Source: Oscillospiraceae bacterium
Lineage (GTDB): Bacteria; Bacillota; Clostridia; Oscillospirales; CAG-272
Assembly (NCBI GenBank): GCA_015064155.1
Contig: SVST01000001.1
Location: forward strand, 1-64,000
Direction of reading: 5' to 3'
DNA length: 64,000 nt
Shown: piece by piece, positions 24,434 to 33,355 of the stretch
Layout: every line of letters starts with the position of its first letter
Numbering within the stretch: the first letter of the stretch is position 1
Program-made: the position numbers and the translations under genes
Notes under the pieces: generated by a model
What the model was told of the DNA's origin: nothing
The model's database searches: none
What the model saw: only the letters and a program-made list of their open reading frames with translations

Positions 24434-26386
24434 ATGAACTTGAATCTGTTTCGGTTGAAGAGTTCCAGAAGGGTGATCCTTTTTGCATTTGATATTCTTT
24501 GCTTTTTCATAATCGATTCAGCCTACTACGCAGTAGCTTCTTTGTTGGATAGCTCGTCAACGTACGGCATTATCCCATATGTTCAAAATTCGCTCGTTTT
24601 GTTGGGCTTTATCGTGGTGGCACGGCTTGCTTTTTGCATTTACTATAACGTATGGCGCTATACCAATACCACCACGTACATGAAAATGATCGTAGCCGAT
24701 GCAATCGGCACGCTTGCAGCACTTGTCTTTACGTTTGCGTTCAAATGGTATTTTTTGGATAGCGTGTGGCATTTTGTAACGGTGGCGGCGATCAATGCAC
24801 TGTTGGTGCTGATGTCACGCTTCGGTTACCGTCAGCTGTACAAGCGTATCAATCAATCCGAGGTGAGCGAACGGCATAAAATTCCGGTTGCCATCGTAGG
24901 AGCAGGACAAATCGGAGCCTTGCTGGCAGAAGAGCTTACGTACAGTAAGAAGTCGAACTATAAGCCGGTCTTTTTCATTGATAAGGACGCGTCCAAGGTA
25001 GGCGGCAGAGTAGCGGGCTTGAAGGTTTACCGAGAGGACGAGCATCTGCTTGCCTTTATCCGAAATCAAGAGGTCAGTGAAATTTTCATTGCCCTGCCGA
25101 AGCTGACCAGCGAGGAAGCAACTAAGGTTTTCGAGTTTTATTCTCAAACAAACTGTAAGGTCAAGCTGTACGATACCCCCATGCGTGAGGCAGAGGAGCC
25201 CCAAAAGATCCATCGTGGCAGGCTGCGCGAGTTTCAGATCGAGGACCTCTTGTTCCGTAAATCGTTGCAGATCAACGACAGCGATGCTTTCCGTTACTAC
25301 ACGGGCAAAATTGTTCTGGTTACGGGCGGCGGCGGATCGATCGGCAGTGAGCTTTGCCGTCAGATTGCCAAGTGCAATCCTTCGAAGCTGATCATCGTTG
25401 ACATTTATGAAAATAATGCGTACGATATTCAGCAAGAATTGATTCGTACTTACGGAGAGAAGTTGGATCTTTCCGTGGAGATTGCATCGGTGCGCGATCG
25501 CGAGCGTCTGGAGGCAATCTTCCGTGCATACCGTCCCAATATCGTTTTCCATGCGGCGGCTCATAAGCACGTGCCGTTGATGGAGCACAGCGGATGCGAA
25601 GCGGTTAAGAACAATATCATCGGTACGTACAATACTGCCGATATGGCAGAGAAGTTTGGCGTTGAAAAGTTTATTTTGATCTCCACCGATAAAGCGGTGA
25701 ATCCGACGAATATTATGGGTGCCTCCAAGCGGATGTGCGAGATGATCGTACAGTGCCGCGGTGACAGCAACACCTCTTTTGCGGCGGTTCGATTCGGAAA
25801 CGTGTTGGGCTCTAACGGATCGGTGATTCCGTTGTTTAAGCGTCAGATTGCCAACGGCGGTCCCGTGACGATTACCGACCGTCGCATTATCCGATACTTT
25901 ATGACGATCCCCGAGGCAAGTCAGCTTGTTATTCAAGCGGGCGCGATGGCGAAAAAGGGTGAGCTGTTCGTGTTGGATATGGGCAAGCCGGTTAAGATTT
26001 ACGACTTGGCGTACAACATGATCAAGCTTTCGGGTCTTGAGCCCGACGTCGATATCAAAATCGAAGAGATCGGCTTGCGTCCCGGTGAAAAGCTTTACGA
26101 GGAGCTTTTGATGAAGACCGAAACGCTGACAAAGACCGAGAACGATATGATCTTCGTCGAAAAGGATACGCCCTTGACTCGCAAAGAGGTCGATGAAAAG
26201 ATTGCGATTTTGAACGCGGCAGTTTCCGAAAGCGCGGGAGAGCTTTCTTCCGCCAAGGTTAAGGCGGCACTGCGACAGGTTGTGCCTACCTTCCACAGTG
26301 CAAAAACGGTGAACTGCAACGCGGAAGCGTCCGAGGAAATGAAGGAAGCGAATACGCTTGATTCCGAGGCTGCGATTGCGCAATGA
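24434..26386 (+). CDS. Nucleotide-sugar dehydratase/epimerase, CapD/PglF type
   Basis: 650 residues. Four N-terminal membrane segments (about 15-130) and a first cofactor-binding domain (VAIVGAGQIGALL, about 152-164) precede a catalytic short-chain dehydrogenase domain. That domain has the NAD motif VTGGGGSIGSEL (about 295-306) and catalytic block ISTDKAVNPTNIMGASK (about 414-430). These proteins act as UDP-N-acetylglucosamine or -hexosamine 4,6-dehydratases at the membrane, the first step of diamino-sugar or capsule-sugar synthesis. The last about 60 residues are an acidic extra tail. It is transcribed alone and may supply the polymer controlled by the BY-kinase trio at 7.3-9.6 kb. Confidence 0.92.
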   Translation: MNLNLFRLKSSRRVILFAFDILCFFIIDSAYYAVASLLDSSSTYGIIPYVQNSLVLLGFIVVARLAFCIYYNVWRYTNTTTYMKMIVADAIGTLAALVFTFAFKWYFLDSVWHFVTVAAINALLVLMSRFGYRQLYKRINQSEVSERHKIPVAIVGAGQIGALLAEELTYSKKSNYKPVFFIDKDASKVGGRVAGLKVYREDEHLLAFIRNQEVSEIFIALPKLTSEEATKVFEFYSQTNCKVKLYDTPMREAEEPQKIHRGRLREFQIEDLLFRKSLQINDSDAFRYYTGKIVLVTGGGGSIGSELCRQIAKCNPSKLIIVDIYENNAYDIQQELIRTYGEKLDLSVEIASVRDRERLEAIFRAYRPNIVFHAAAHKHVPLMEHSGCEAVKNNIIGTYNTADMAEKFGVEKFILISTDKAVNPTNIMGASKRMCEMIVQCRGDSNTSFAAVRFGNVLGSNGSVIPLFKRQIANGGPVTITDRRIIRYFMTIPEASQLVIQAGAMAKKGELFVLDMGKPVKIYDLAYNMIKLSGLEPDVDIKIEEIGLRPGEKLYEELLMKTETLTKTENDMIFVEKDTPLTRKEVDEKIAILNAAVSESAGELSSAKVKAALRQVVPTFHSAKTVNCNAEASEEMKEANTLDSEAAIAQ

Positions 26387-26393
26387 GAATCAA

Positions 26394-26435
26394 AAAACAA
26401 GGATCGAGTTTGACCGAACTTGATCCTTGTTTTTT
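26394..26435 (+). terminator. Terminator of the CapD/FlaA1-like gene
   Basis: An A-rich 5' arm (AAACAAGGATC...) pairs with GATCCTTGTTTTTT across 26394-26435, ending in a T-run. Confidence 0.85.
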
Positions 26436-26467
26436 CGTTTTGTGTACCGCCGAAACGCGAAAAACTC

Positions 26468-26496
26468 TTGACGAAAAAGCAGTTTTGTGTTACAAT
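26468..26496 (+). promoter_or_regulatory. Promoter of the glycosidase operon
   Basis: TTGACG (26468-26473), 17-base spacer, TACAAT (26491-26496), 38 bases before the isomerase start. Confidence 0.75.
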
Positions 26497-26534
26497 GAGA
26501 AAGATAATTGATCAACATTTACGGGAGGTTTTTT

Positions 26535-27302
26535 ATGATAGACTACGGACTACAGCTTTACAGCGTGCGTGACCTTGCAGGGGAGAATTTGAAGGAAGCC
26601 CTCCGTCGAGTTGCTGCACTTGGTTACCGCTACGTAGAATTTGCGGGCTTCTTTGGCAATCCCGCCGAAGAGGTCAAGGCATGGCTTGATCAATACGGGC
26701 TTCTTGTCAGCGGAACGCACACGGGCTTTGACGAGCTGACCCCGGAGAGGATCGAGGCTACCATTGCATATCATCAGACGATCGGATGTCAGAATATCAT
26801 CATTCCGGGCGGATGCTGGACCACTGCCGAGGATATGGAGCAGAGAATTGCTTCTTTGAATTGGGCGCAAAAGCGTCTGGCAGAGGTTGGGATCACGCTT
26901 GGATATCATAACCACTCCAAGGAGTTTTATACAACCCCGTATGGCAAGGTGATCGAGGACGAGGTGCTGAACAGAACCAACGTGTTGTTGGAAATCGACA
27001 CTTTTTGGATTTACAATGCGGGAATCGACCCCGTGGAATATTGTGAAAAGCACAAGGATCGCATTCGGATGATTCATCTCAAGGACGGTGTGATTCCCAC
27101 GGATACGGCACGCGACTATGCTACCGCACATCACGGTGTTAAAGGCGTTTCGCTGGGTAGCGGAGCTGCTCCCGTGGCACGCGTGCGTGAGTGGGCAATC
27201 GAAAACGGTATTTTGATGGTGGTCGAGTCCGAGGGACTTGATCCCACGGGCATCGAAGAAGCGGAAAGATGCATTCAGTATCTGCGCTCACTGGAACAAT
27301 AA
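26535..27302 (+). CDS. Sugar phosphate isomerase/epimerase
   Basis: 255 residues, xylose isomerase-like TIM barrel. It has GLQLYSVRDLAGENL near the N-terminus and metal-ligand strands IIIPGGCW (about 86-93), LGYHNHSKEF (about 121-130), LLEIDTFWI (about 149-157) and RMIHLKDG (about 175-182). The NHSKEF and HLKDG motifs are typical of the YcjR/IolE-like group. The ATG at 26535 follows GGGAGG. It opens a four-gene operon with a GH20 enzyme, an SGNH esterase and a rhamnosidase, and probably handles a released sugar. It is distinct from the isomerase at 19372. Confidence 0.88.
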   Translation: MIDYGLQLYSVRDLAGENLKEALRRVAALGYRYVEFAGFFGNPAEEVKAWLDQYGLLVSGTHTGFDELTPERIEATIAYHQTIGCQNIIIPGGCWTTAEDMEQRIASLNWAQKRLAEVGITLGYHNHSKEFYTTPYGKVIEDEVLNRTNVLLEIDTFWIYNAGIDPVEYCEKHKDRIRMIHLKDGVIPTDTARDYATAHHGVKGVSLGSGAAPVARVREWAIENGILMVVESEGLDPTGIEEAERCIQYLRSLEQ

Positions 27303-27359
27303 ACGCATTAAAGTACAGGATACGACACCTGTACAACTAAATGAAAAAGGAGAATCCCT

Positions 27360-29252
27360 ATGTTTTTTAACCCGCGTACGTATCAAAAACTTTCAGACCA
27401 ACCGATTGCAATCACACCGAAAACCGAAATTGAGATTTTGGCGGATGCACCTGCTTCTTATCTCAAAACGATGCTCGCAAAGGAATTTTGTGCCGACGCA
27501 CCAAAGGGAAGTATTCTTTGCCGTAAGCTGACCTTTTTGCTTGGGATCCCCTTGGACGTTCGTGCAAAGATCGAAATGCAGAATCCCGTCAGCGGAAACG
27601 AGGAGGAATATGCCGTCGTTGTAGGCGAGGAAAGCTATGTTTACGCAACGACCGAAAAAGGACTTCTGTACGGTCTTGCAACGCTGATTCAGCTCAAGGA
27701 TTGGGGAGAGCTTTCGCCCTGCTTGCTCTACGATTATCCCGATTGCGCTGTGAGAGGCTTTCGTGTGTATATGCCGGGACGCGAAACCATCGGCATTTTC
27801 AAGGATATGATCGACCTCTTGGTATATTACAAATACAATTCCATTATTTTGGAAATCGGCGGCGCGATGGAATACAAAAAGCATCCCGAGATCAATGAAA
27901 AATGGGTGGAGTTTTGCGACGATATGCGCCGTTTTTCGGGCAGAGCCGCAGAAATGCAGGCGAAATATCCTTACATGAAGAACTCGGTACACTGTGAAAA
28001 CGGTGACGGCGGTTATTTGACACAAGAGGAGTGCCGCGATATCGCCGCGTATTGCCGAGAGAGAGGCCTTGACATCATTCCCGAGTGTCCCACGCTCAGC
28101 CATGCCGACTATCTCTTGCTGCCGCATCCCGAATTTGCCGAGCGCGAGAACGACGCGGTCCCCGATTGCTACTGTCCCAACCATCCGGGAGTTTACCAAT
28201 ACGTGTTTGAGGTGTTGGATGAGGTTATCGACGTCTTCCAACCCAAGTGCTTGCATATCGGACACGACGAATTTTATTCCATGTGTATCTGCGACCGTTG
28301 CAAGGGAAAAGAGCCCGTAGACGTTTACGTAAACGACGTCAAGGTGCTAAGCGACTATTTGGCGGCAAAGGGGATCGAAACCATGATGTGGGGCGAGAAG
28401 CTGCTCAAGGCGATCAGCCCCAAGGGCAAGCACTACGGCGGTTGGTATGATGAAAAGGACTACAACGGCATCAAATTTAAGGTTCCGGACATGTATCAAT
28501 GTGCCGAGAAAATGCCGAAAAACGTCAATTTCCTGAACTGGTATTGGTCGTTCGGTACGCATCTTGACCGCGTATATCACGATCACGGCTATAAGATGCT
28601 GTTTGGAAATTTCGATGCGCTTGGTTGCGAGGATTACCGTCAGCGTATCAACTGGGGCTGTCGCGGAGGCTTCGTTTCCAACTGGGGCTCAAACGAGTCC
28701 GAATATATGCAACGCAACGGATGCTATTTTCTCTTGGTCAGCACCGCTTATATCTTCTGGTCTGCGGAATACGATTCTCCCGATTGCAATTTCGTGTCGG
28801 AGTTGACGATGGACGAGGCTTATCGGATGTTCTACAAGGGCAAGAAGAATCTGATCCGCGTATGGCACAATGCCGATACGTACCTTGCATACCACCCGTT
28901 TTGGTGCGGAACCTTTATTGAGGATGATGTTTATCTGCTGGGACATTACCGCATGACCTATACCGACGGAACGGCCGTTGAATTTCCCGTTAAATACGGT
29001 ACGAACGTTTCCTCCTCAATGGATGTTAAGAGCCTGGAAAACACCGAATACGATCCCGAATCGGGATCGCAAGGAACAACTTTTCGAGAAGTGTCTTGCA
29101 GCACGCGCCCCCGTTTGACTGATGCGGGTGCTGTTTATGAAACGGCTTACCAAAATCCGTATCCCCACAAGACGGTGGAAAGCTTCCGTTACGTTCCTTG
29201 CAAGGGGAAAGAGAATATTACCGTCAATCTGTTTGACGTCAAGTACGAATAA
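27360..29252 (+). CDS. Glycoside hydrolase family 20-like (hexosaminidase)
   Basis: 630 residues, no signal peptide, so cytosolic. The N-terminal alpha/beta domain (about 1-120) precedes a TIM barrel containing PDCAVRGFRVYMPG, DIIPECPTLSHADY and the catalytic pair in HIGHDEFYS (about 298-306), where Asp-Glu is the GH20 acid/base pair. GH20 enzymes remove terminal N-acetylglucosamine or N-acetylgalactosamine by substrate-assisted catalysis. A CxxC pair follows the active site (CICDRC). It lies 57 bp after the isomerase and 11 bp before the esterase. The exact glycan is unknown. Confidence 0.82.
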   Translation: MFFNPRTYQKLSDQPIAITPKTEIEILADAPASYLKTMLAKEFCADAPKGSILCRKLTFLLGIPLDVRAKIEMQNPVSGNEEEYAVVVGEESYVYATTEKGLLYGLATLIQLKDWGELSPCLLYDYPDCAVRGFRVYMPGRETIGIFKDMIDLLVYYKYNSIILEIGGAMEYKKHPEINEKWVEFCDDMRRFSGRAAEMQAKYPYMKNSVHCENGDGGYLTQEECRDIAAYCRERGLDIIPECPTLSHADYLLLPHPEFAERENDAVPDCYCPNHPGVYQYVFEVLDEVIDVFQPKCLHIGHDEFYSMCICDRCKGKEPVDVYVNDVKVLSDYLAAKGIETMMWGEKLLKAISPKGKHYGGWYDEKDYNGIKFKVPDMYQCAEKMPKNVNFLNWYWSFGTHLDRVYHDHGYKMLFGNFDALGCEDYRQRINWGCRGGFVSNWGSNESEYMQRNGCYFLLVSTAYIFWSAEYDSPDCNFVSELTMDEAYRMFYKGKKNLIRVWHNADTYLAYHPFWCGTFIEDDVYLLGHYRMTYTDGTAVEFPVKYGTNVSSSMDVKSLENTEYDPESGSQGTTFREVSCSTRPRLTDAGAVYETAYQNPYPHKTVESFRYVPCKGKENITVNLFDVKYE

Positions 29253-29263
29253 AGGAGAATCCC

Positions 29264-30217
29264 ATGCAGTTAACGATCGATCAAATCAAAACGCTTACCT
29301 TTGGAGCCGTTCAAGCAGAGGAAACCAAGGACGGCTTGCGCTTTTACAAGTGTACCGAGAAGCAGATCGAGGCTTGGAAGACGCTCTCCGCTACGTTGGG
29401 GGAGCGCGCGGAAACAACACCCGGAGTCCGTTTGGATTTTCATACCGATTCCAAGAGCTTTTCTTTTGAGGCTGTCGGTGTTTTTGAGGTTTATATCAAC
29501 GATTTGTTTCGCACAAAGCTTGATTTGAGCGAGGGAGGACACGCAACGGTTGCACTTTGCGACCCCTTGGGCGACCCCCTTGAGGATGCGCGCGTTACCT
29601 TGATTTTTCCAAGCCACTATCTTAATGCCTCGCTTAAATCGGTTTCGGTGGATGACGGAGCATACGTCAAGCCGCACGAGTTCGACAGAAAGATCCTATT
29701 TGTGGGAGATTCCATCACGCAGGGCTGGGATTCGGGGTACGATTCCTTGTCTTATGCTTGGCGCGTCATGCGTTTCTTCAATGCCGATGCGGTGATTCAC
29801 GGGGTCGGCGGCGGATATTTCCACCGTACGGTTTTCGATTCCATCGAATTTGATCCCGATATTGTGATTCTGGCACTCGGCACAAACGACTTCGGAAAAT
29901 ATCCCACCACAGCTGCTATGCGCGAGGAAACCGTGGCGTTTATGGATCGGCTTGCCGCCGAATACCAAGGAAAAAAGATCTTTTGCATCTCTCCTACGTG
30001 GAGAATGGGACAAGAAAAGCCGATGGGGCATTTCCGCGATTGCAGGCAGGTTGTGATCGATGAAGCAACCAAGCGGGGCTTTATCCACATCAACGGATTG
30101 GATCTCGTTCCGCCCGATCCCGCATTCTTTGCCGACCCCAAGCCGTTGCATCCAAACGCGCTGGGCTTTGGTATCTATGCGGAGAATCTTATCCGCAAAA
30201 TGCTGAAATATCTTTGA
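29264..30217 (+). CDS. SGNH/GDSL-type carbohydrate esterase
   Basis: 317 residues, cytosolic. An N-terminal beta-sandwich (about 1-140) is followed by an SGNH hydrolase domain: block I GDSITQGWD (about 147-155) with the catalytic Ser, block III GTNDFG (about 205-210), and block V DPKPLHPNALG (about 289-299) with Asp and His of the triad. Domain order matches CE2-like acetylxylan or acetylhexosamine esterases. It probably deacetylates the oligosaccharide degraded by the neighbouring GH20 and GH78 enzymes. Confidence 0.88.
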   Translation: MQLTIDQIKTLTFGAVQAEETKDGLRFYKCTEKQIEAWKTLSATLGERAETTPGVRLDFHTDSKSFSFEAVGVFEVYINDLFRTKLDLSEGGHATVALCDPLGDPLEDARVTLIFPSHYLNASLKSVSVDDGAYVKPHEFDRKILFVGDSITQGWDSGYDSLSYAWRVMRFFNADAVIHGVGGGYFHRTVFDSIEFDPDIVILALGTNDFGKYPTTAAMREETVAFMDRLAAEYQGKKIFCISPTWRMGQEKPMGHFRDCRQVVIDEATKRGFIHINGLDLVPPDPAFFADPKPLHPNALGFGIYAENLIRKMLKYL

Positions 30218-30239
30218 TTACAGAGGTAAGGAGAACTTT

Positions 30240-32498
30240 ATGCTGCTGCAATCCAAATGGATTACCTATAAAACGGGAGAATATAAAGATCTCAACGCAA
30301 AATACGGAAACCCCTCTCCGTATTTTCGCAAAAGCTTTACGTGCGCGCAAAAGCCGGTCAAAGCAACACTGCAAATGTCGGCACTCGGTGTGTACATGGC
30401 ATATATCAACGGAGCAACTGTCGCAGAGGACTATCTTTCTCCGGGCTGGGTCGATTATGCCAAAAAGTTGCCGCTTGTTACCTATGACGTAACCGAGCTG
30501 CTGAACACAAAAAACGCGATCGGTATCGTGCTTGGGGACGGTTGGGCGGTTGGTCATTTGGGCTCCAAATATACCTTTAAACGTAACAACTACAGCGACC
30601 GCATTGAGGTCACCGCAAGCCTTACGATGGAATATGCAGACGGAACGGTAGAAACCCTTTCCACCGATTCTACGTGGAAGGCAAGTACGGGAGAGATTCT
30701 GCGAAGCGATCTGTATATGGGGGAATACGTCGACCATCGGCTGTCACCGGGGGATTTTTCTGCGTATGATTACGACGATACGGGATGGGACGCCGCCGAG
30801 GAGGTCGTGTTCAAGTTTTCAAGAAATCTCTACTTGGAGGCTGTCCAAATCCCTCCGATTCGCGTGATGCACCGCTTGGAGGGCAGGCTGATCGCAGAGG
30901 ACGGAACTCATTATTTGTACGATTTTGGGCAGAATATGGCAGGTGTGGTGCGCTTTTCGGTCAAGGGAACGCGCGGTACGGTTGTGACCGTTCGTCACGG
31001 AGAGCTTTTGGTGGACGGAAAGCTGTATACCGAAAATCTGCGTCAGGCAGAGGCAACCGACACCTATATTTTGTCGGGAGAGGGAACTGAGAGCTTTCGT
31101 CCGCTGTTCACCTATCACGGCTATCGCTATGCCGAAGTCACCGTGGAGGGAGAAGCGGAGCTATCCGACGTTCTCACCGAGGTGATGTATACCGATCTTC
31201 CCGTGGCGGGAGAATTCAGATGCTCGGATGCTATCGTGAACCGCGTCTACGAGAATGCCTTGTGGGGACAACGCTCTAATTTTATGAGCGTGCCAACCGA
31301 TTGCCCACAACGTGACGAGCGTCTTGGGTGGACGGCAGATACGCAGATCTTTTCGCAGAGTGCCATGTACAACATGGATTGTAATGCCTTTTATCGGAAA
31401 TATCTTGCCGATATCCGCGACACCCAGCTTGGCAACGGAGTGATCCCCTGCGTCGCACCGATGCCGCACGTCGGATCGTTCGCCTATACGGGTCGTGAGG
31501 CGGCAGCCGGCTGGAGCGAAGCCCCCGCGGTGATTGCATACTGTCATTATCAGATGTACGGTGATAAGACGGTTCTGCGTGATACGCTTCCGATGATTCG
31601 TCGGCTTTTGGAGTATTATGCCAAGGAAAGCCCCGACGGTATTCGAACGGGGGAGGGCGCATACGGAGATTGGCTCTCGTTGGGGACACCAACCGACCAC
31701 GCACTTGTTTCCACGGCTTACTATGCCTATGCCGCAAGACTGGCCGCAGAATTTTGCCACGTGCTTGGATACGGGGAGGAGCAAACGGAATTTGAAGCCT
31801 TGTTTGCTTTTGTCAAAACGGCATTTCGCAAGTGCTTTTGGAGCGAAGAGGGAAGACTGACCTCGGACACCCAAAGTGCATACCTCTTGAGCTATCAATT
31901 CGGTCTTTTGACCAAGGAGGAAACCAAATCCAATCTGTTGCGTACGCTTGCCGAGGCAACCAACAAGCTTACCACCGGCTTTTTGGGGGTTAAGTATCTG
32001 TTGCCAACCTTGTGCGAGCTTGGGGAATGTGACCTTGCCTATGCGCTGATTACAAACCGGGAGTATCCCGGGTGGGGCTATTCGGTGATGAACGGAGCCA
32101 CCACCATCTGGGAGCATTGGGATAGCTATACGGTCGAAAACGGCATCCGCGGAGGCATGAATTCGTTTAATCACTACTCGCTGGGGTCGTGTACCGAGTG
32201 GATGTACGCGTATTGCCTTGGTATCCGTCCCGACCCGAGTGACCCGGGCTTCAGAACCAAGATGCTGATGCGCCCGTATTTTGACCGAACACAAAGGATC
32301 ACGTTTGCGTGCGGCTATTATACGATTCCCGCAGGGCGAGTTTCCGTAGAATGGGAACGCAAGCCGGACGGCTGTTACCTATACCATGCAGACGTTCCCG
32401 CGTGTATCGAGGTCGATTTTTCCTTTGAGGGGATGAAGATCCTTTCCAAGATTGCCAAGGACGGCCACTATACGTACTTGTTAAGAGAAGAGCAATAG
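30240..32498 (+). CDS. Alpha-L-rhamnosidase, GH78 family
   Basis: 752 residues, no signal peptide. The beta-rich N-terminal domains (about 1-320) carry the Bac_rhamnosid-type fold. The (alpha/alpha)6 catalytic domain contains the hallmark DCPQRDERLGWTADTQ (about 354-369), with the general acid Glu, and TTIWEHWDSY (about 621-630) with the second catalytic Glu. The enzyme removes terminal alpha-L-rhamnose from oligosaccharides or glycosides. It ends the operon and is followed by a terminator. No transporter is in the operon, so uptake depends on genes elsewhere. Confidence 0.93.
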   Translation: MLLQSKWITYKTGEYKDLNAKYGNPSPYFRKSFTCAQKPVKATLQMSALGVYMAYINGATVAEDYLSPGWVDYAKKLPLVTYDVTELLNTKNAIGIVLGDGWAVGHLGSKYTFKRNNYSDRIEVTASLTMEYADGTVETLSTDSTWKASTGEILRSDLYMGEYVDHRLSPGDFSAYDYDDTGWDAAEEVVFKFSRNLYLEAVQIPPIRVMHRLEGRLIAEDGTHYLYDFGQNMAGVVRFSVKGTRGTVVTVRHGELLVDGKLYTENLRQAEATDTYILSGEGTESFRPLFTYHGYRYAEVTVEGEAELSDVLTEVMYTDLPVAGEFRCSDAIVNRVYENALWGQRSNFMSVPTDCPQRDERLGWTADTQIFSQSAMYNMDCNAFYRKYLADIRDTQLGNGVIPCVAPMPHVGSFAYTGREAAAGWSEAPAVIAYCHYQMYGDKTVLRDTLPMIRRLLEYYAKESPDGIRTGEGAYGDWLSLGTPTDHALVSTAYYAYAARLAAEFCHVLGYGEEQTEFEALFAFVKTAFRKCFWSEEGRLTSDTQSAYLLSYQFGLLTKEETKSNLLRTLAEATNKLTTGFLGVKYLLPTLCELGECDLAYALITNREYPGWGYSVMNGATTIWEHWDSYTVENGIRGGMNSFNHYSLGSCTEWMYAYCLGIRPDPSDPGFRTKMLMRPYFDRTQRITFACGYYTIPAGRVSVEWERKPDGCYLYHADVPACIEVDFSFEGMKILSKIAKDGHYTYLLREEQ

Positions 32499-32505
32499 GA
32501 CAAAT

Positions 32506-32543
32506 GAACTGCCTGCCGCAGAACGTTTTGTAGCAGGCAGTTC
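32506..32543 (+). terminator. Terminator of the glycosidase operon
   Basis: GAACTGCCTGC (32506-32516) pairs perfectly with GCAGGCAGTTC (32533-32543). The T-run is weak. Confidence 0.65.
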
Positions 32544-32598
32544 CATGAAAAAGATCGAAAAAAGACGAAGAAAAAACGAAAGAAAGGTGGTATTGCTA

Positions 32599-32627
32599 TT
32601 GACTTTCTGCGCTTTATCTGTTATAAT
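32599..32627 (+). promoter_or_regulatory. Promoter of the tRNA-Pro region
   Basis: TTGACT (32599-32604), 17-base spacer, TATAAT (32622-32627). Transcription would begin just before the first decayed tRNA repeat and run to the intact tRNA-Pro. Confidence 0.8.
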
Positions 32628-32644
32628 AATGAGGTCGATTGAAA

Positions 32645-32842
32645 GCAAGCTCGGCGGTTTTGGACCGGGATGTCGCAGGTTCAAATTCTATTAGAAAATA
32701 TAATATCATACTTCGGGATGTAGCGCAGTTGGTATGCGCGTTGCCTCGCAAGCTCGGCGGTTTTGGACCGGGATGTCGCAGGTTTAAATTCTATTAGAAA
32801 ACATAATATCATACTTCGGGATGTAGCGCAGTTGGTAGCGCG
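32645..32842 (+). repeat. Two tandem decayed tRNA-Pro repeats (103-bp period)
   Basis: A segment of about 95 bp starting GCAAGCTCGGCGG occurs at 32645 and again at 32748, differing at only a few positions. Each unit has tRNA-Pro-like D-arm (TAGCGCAGTTGG) and T-arm (GTCGCAGGTT) sequence, but the anticodon arm is altered by an insertion and the 3' acceptor strand has become CTATTAGAAAA. No CCA is present. They appear to be non-functional copies in front of the intact tRNA-Pro at 32817, sharing its 5' end. Confidence 0.7.
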
Positions 32843-32892
32843 CCTGGTTTGGGACCAGGATGTCGCAGGTTCAAATCCTGTCATTCCGACCA
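32817..32892 (+). tRNA. tRNA-Pro (anticodon TGG)
   Basis: A complete cloverleaf: acceptor CGGGATG/CATTCCG, D-arm GCGC...GCGC, anticodon stem CCTGG/CCAGG with loop TTTGGGA (anticodon TGG), T-arm GCAGG/CCTGT with loop TTCAAAT, and an encoded CCA. It is the only intact copy in this cluster. Confidence 0.95.
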
Positions 32893-32896
32893 CATG

Positions 32897-32950
32897 AAAA
32901 TAATCCGAACATTCTCCTCTTTGGAGATTCGTTCGGATTATTTGTTTTAT
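32897..32950 (+). terminator. Terminator of tRNA-Pro
   Basis: AAATAATCCGAAC (about 32898-32910) pairs with GTTCGGATTATTT (32931-32943), followed by gttttat. Confidence 0.85.
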
Positions 32951-32984
32951 TCGAGTATCCAAATTTTAATAGCAAGAAATGAAA

Positions 32985-33067
32985 ATAGCCTCCGACAAGG
33001 ATTTTCCCTATCGGAGGCTATCTCATTTAATGGTGAAATTCCACCACATCAACCATTAGTGGAATTT
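32985..33067 (+). repeat. Two adjacent hairpins ahead of the truncated XRE gene
   Basis: ATAGCCTCCGA (32985-32995) pairs with TCGGAGGCTAT (33011-33021), and AAATTCCAC (33036-33044) pairs with GTGGAATTT (33059-33067). An alternative AATGGT/ACCATT pairing overlaps the second hairpin. The pair may be a terminator plus attenuator or the edge of an integrated element. Confidence 0.4.
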
Positions 33068-33143
33068 GTCCCAAAGTGAGTTGCTTGAAAATAATTATTA
33101 CAACAGAGGCCGCTGTTAATCTAATTGAAACGAGGAAAGACTT

Positions 33144-33242
33144 ATGATTAACCTTGGAAACAAAATACGTGCGCTCCGCAAAAAGAAAGGCATTACACAA
33201 GAGCAATTAGCAAGTGCTTTGAATATGTCCCCGCAAGCTGTT
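33144..33242 (+). pseudogene. XRE-type regulator cut off after its helix-turn-helix start
   Basis: A good start (GAGGAAAGACTT ATG) opens 33 residues that read as the first half of a Cro/C1-type helix-turn-helix (GNKIRALRKKKGITQEQLAS). The match ends at MSPQAV, where the motif should continue with SKWE. The frame then runs into unrelated DNA and stops at 33329. It faces a truncated gene on the other strand at the same point, so a deletion joint is likely. Confidence 0.7.
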
Positions 33243-33354
33243 CTATTTCCTCATCGTCACGCACTTGGAAAGGCTGTTCTGCCCTCGGGTGTACGTTTTG
33301 CAATCGATAATACTGCGTGGTTTCGGTGATCTGTTCTTTTAATTTCTTATACAT
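33238..33354 (-). pseudogene. ParB-like gene cut off after about 39 codons
   Basis: Read leftward from the ATG at 33354 (site GGAGAG), the product contains NVHPRAEQPFQVRDDEEIEQ, which resembles the beginning of a ParB/Spo0J-type N-terminal domain (the HPxxxQPFxVRDDE pattern). The similarity stops near 33238 and the frame continues into the antisense of the XRE fragment. Such ParB-like proteins are common on conjugative elements. Only the N-terminal piece remains. Confidence 0.5.
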
Positions 33355-33355
33355 T

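Noticed and set aside
24815-26383. 522-codon frame opposite the CapD-like gene
   Set aside because: It has no recognisable motif or ribosome binding site and mirrors the coding strand.
32681-32962. A leftward 93-codon frame containing GMTGFEPATSW
   Set aside because: This is the antisense of tRNA-Pro and its decayed repeats, a well-known false protein family.
33144-33329. Complete 61-residue XRE protein
   Set aside because: Similarity ends at codon 33 and the rest is antisense of a ParB-like fragment, so it is listed as a pseudogene.
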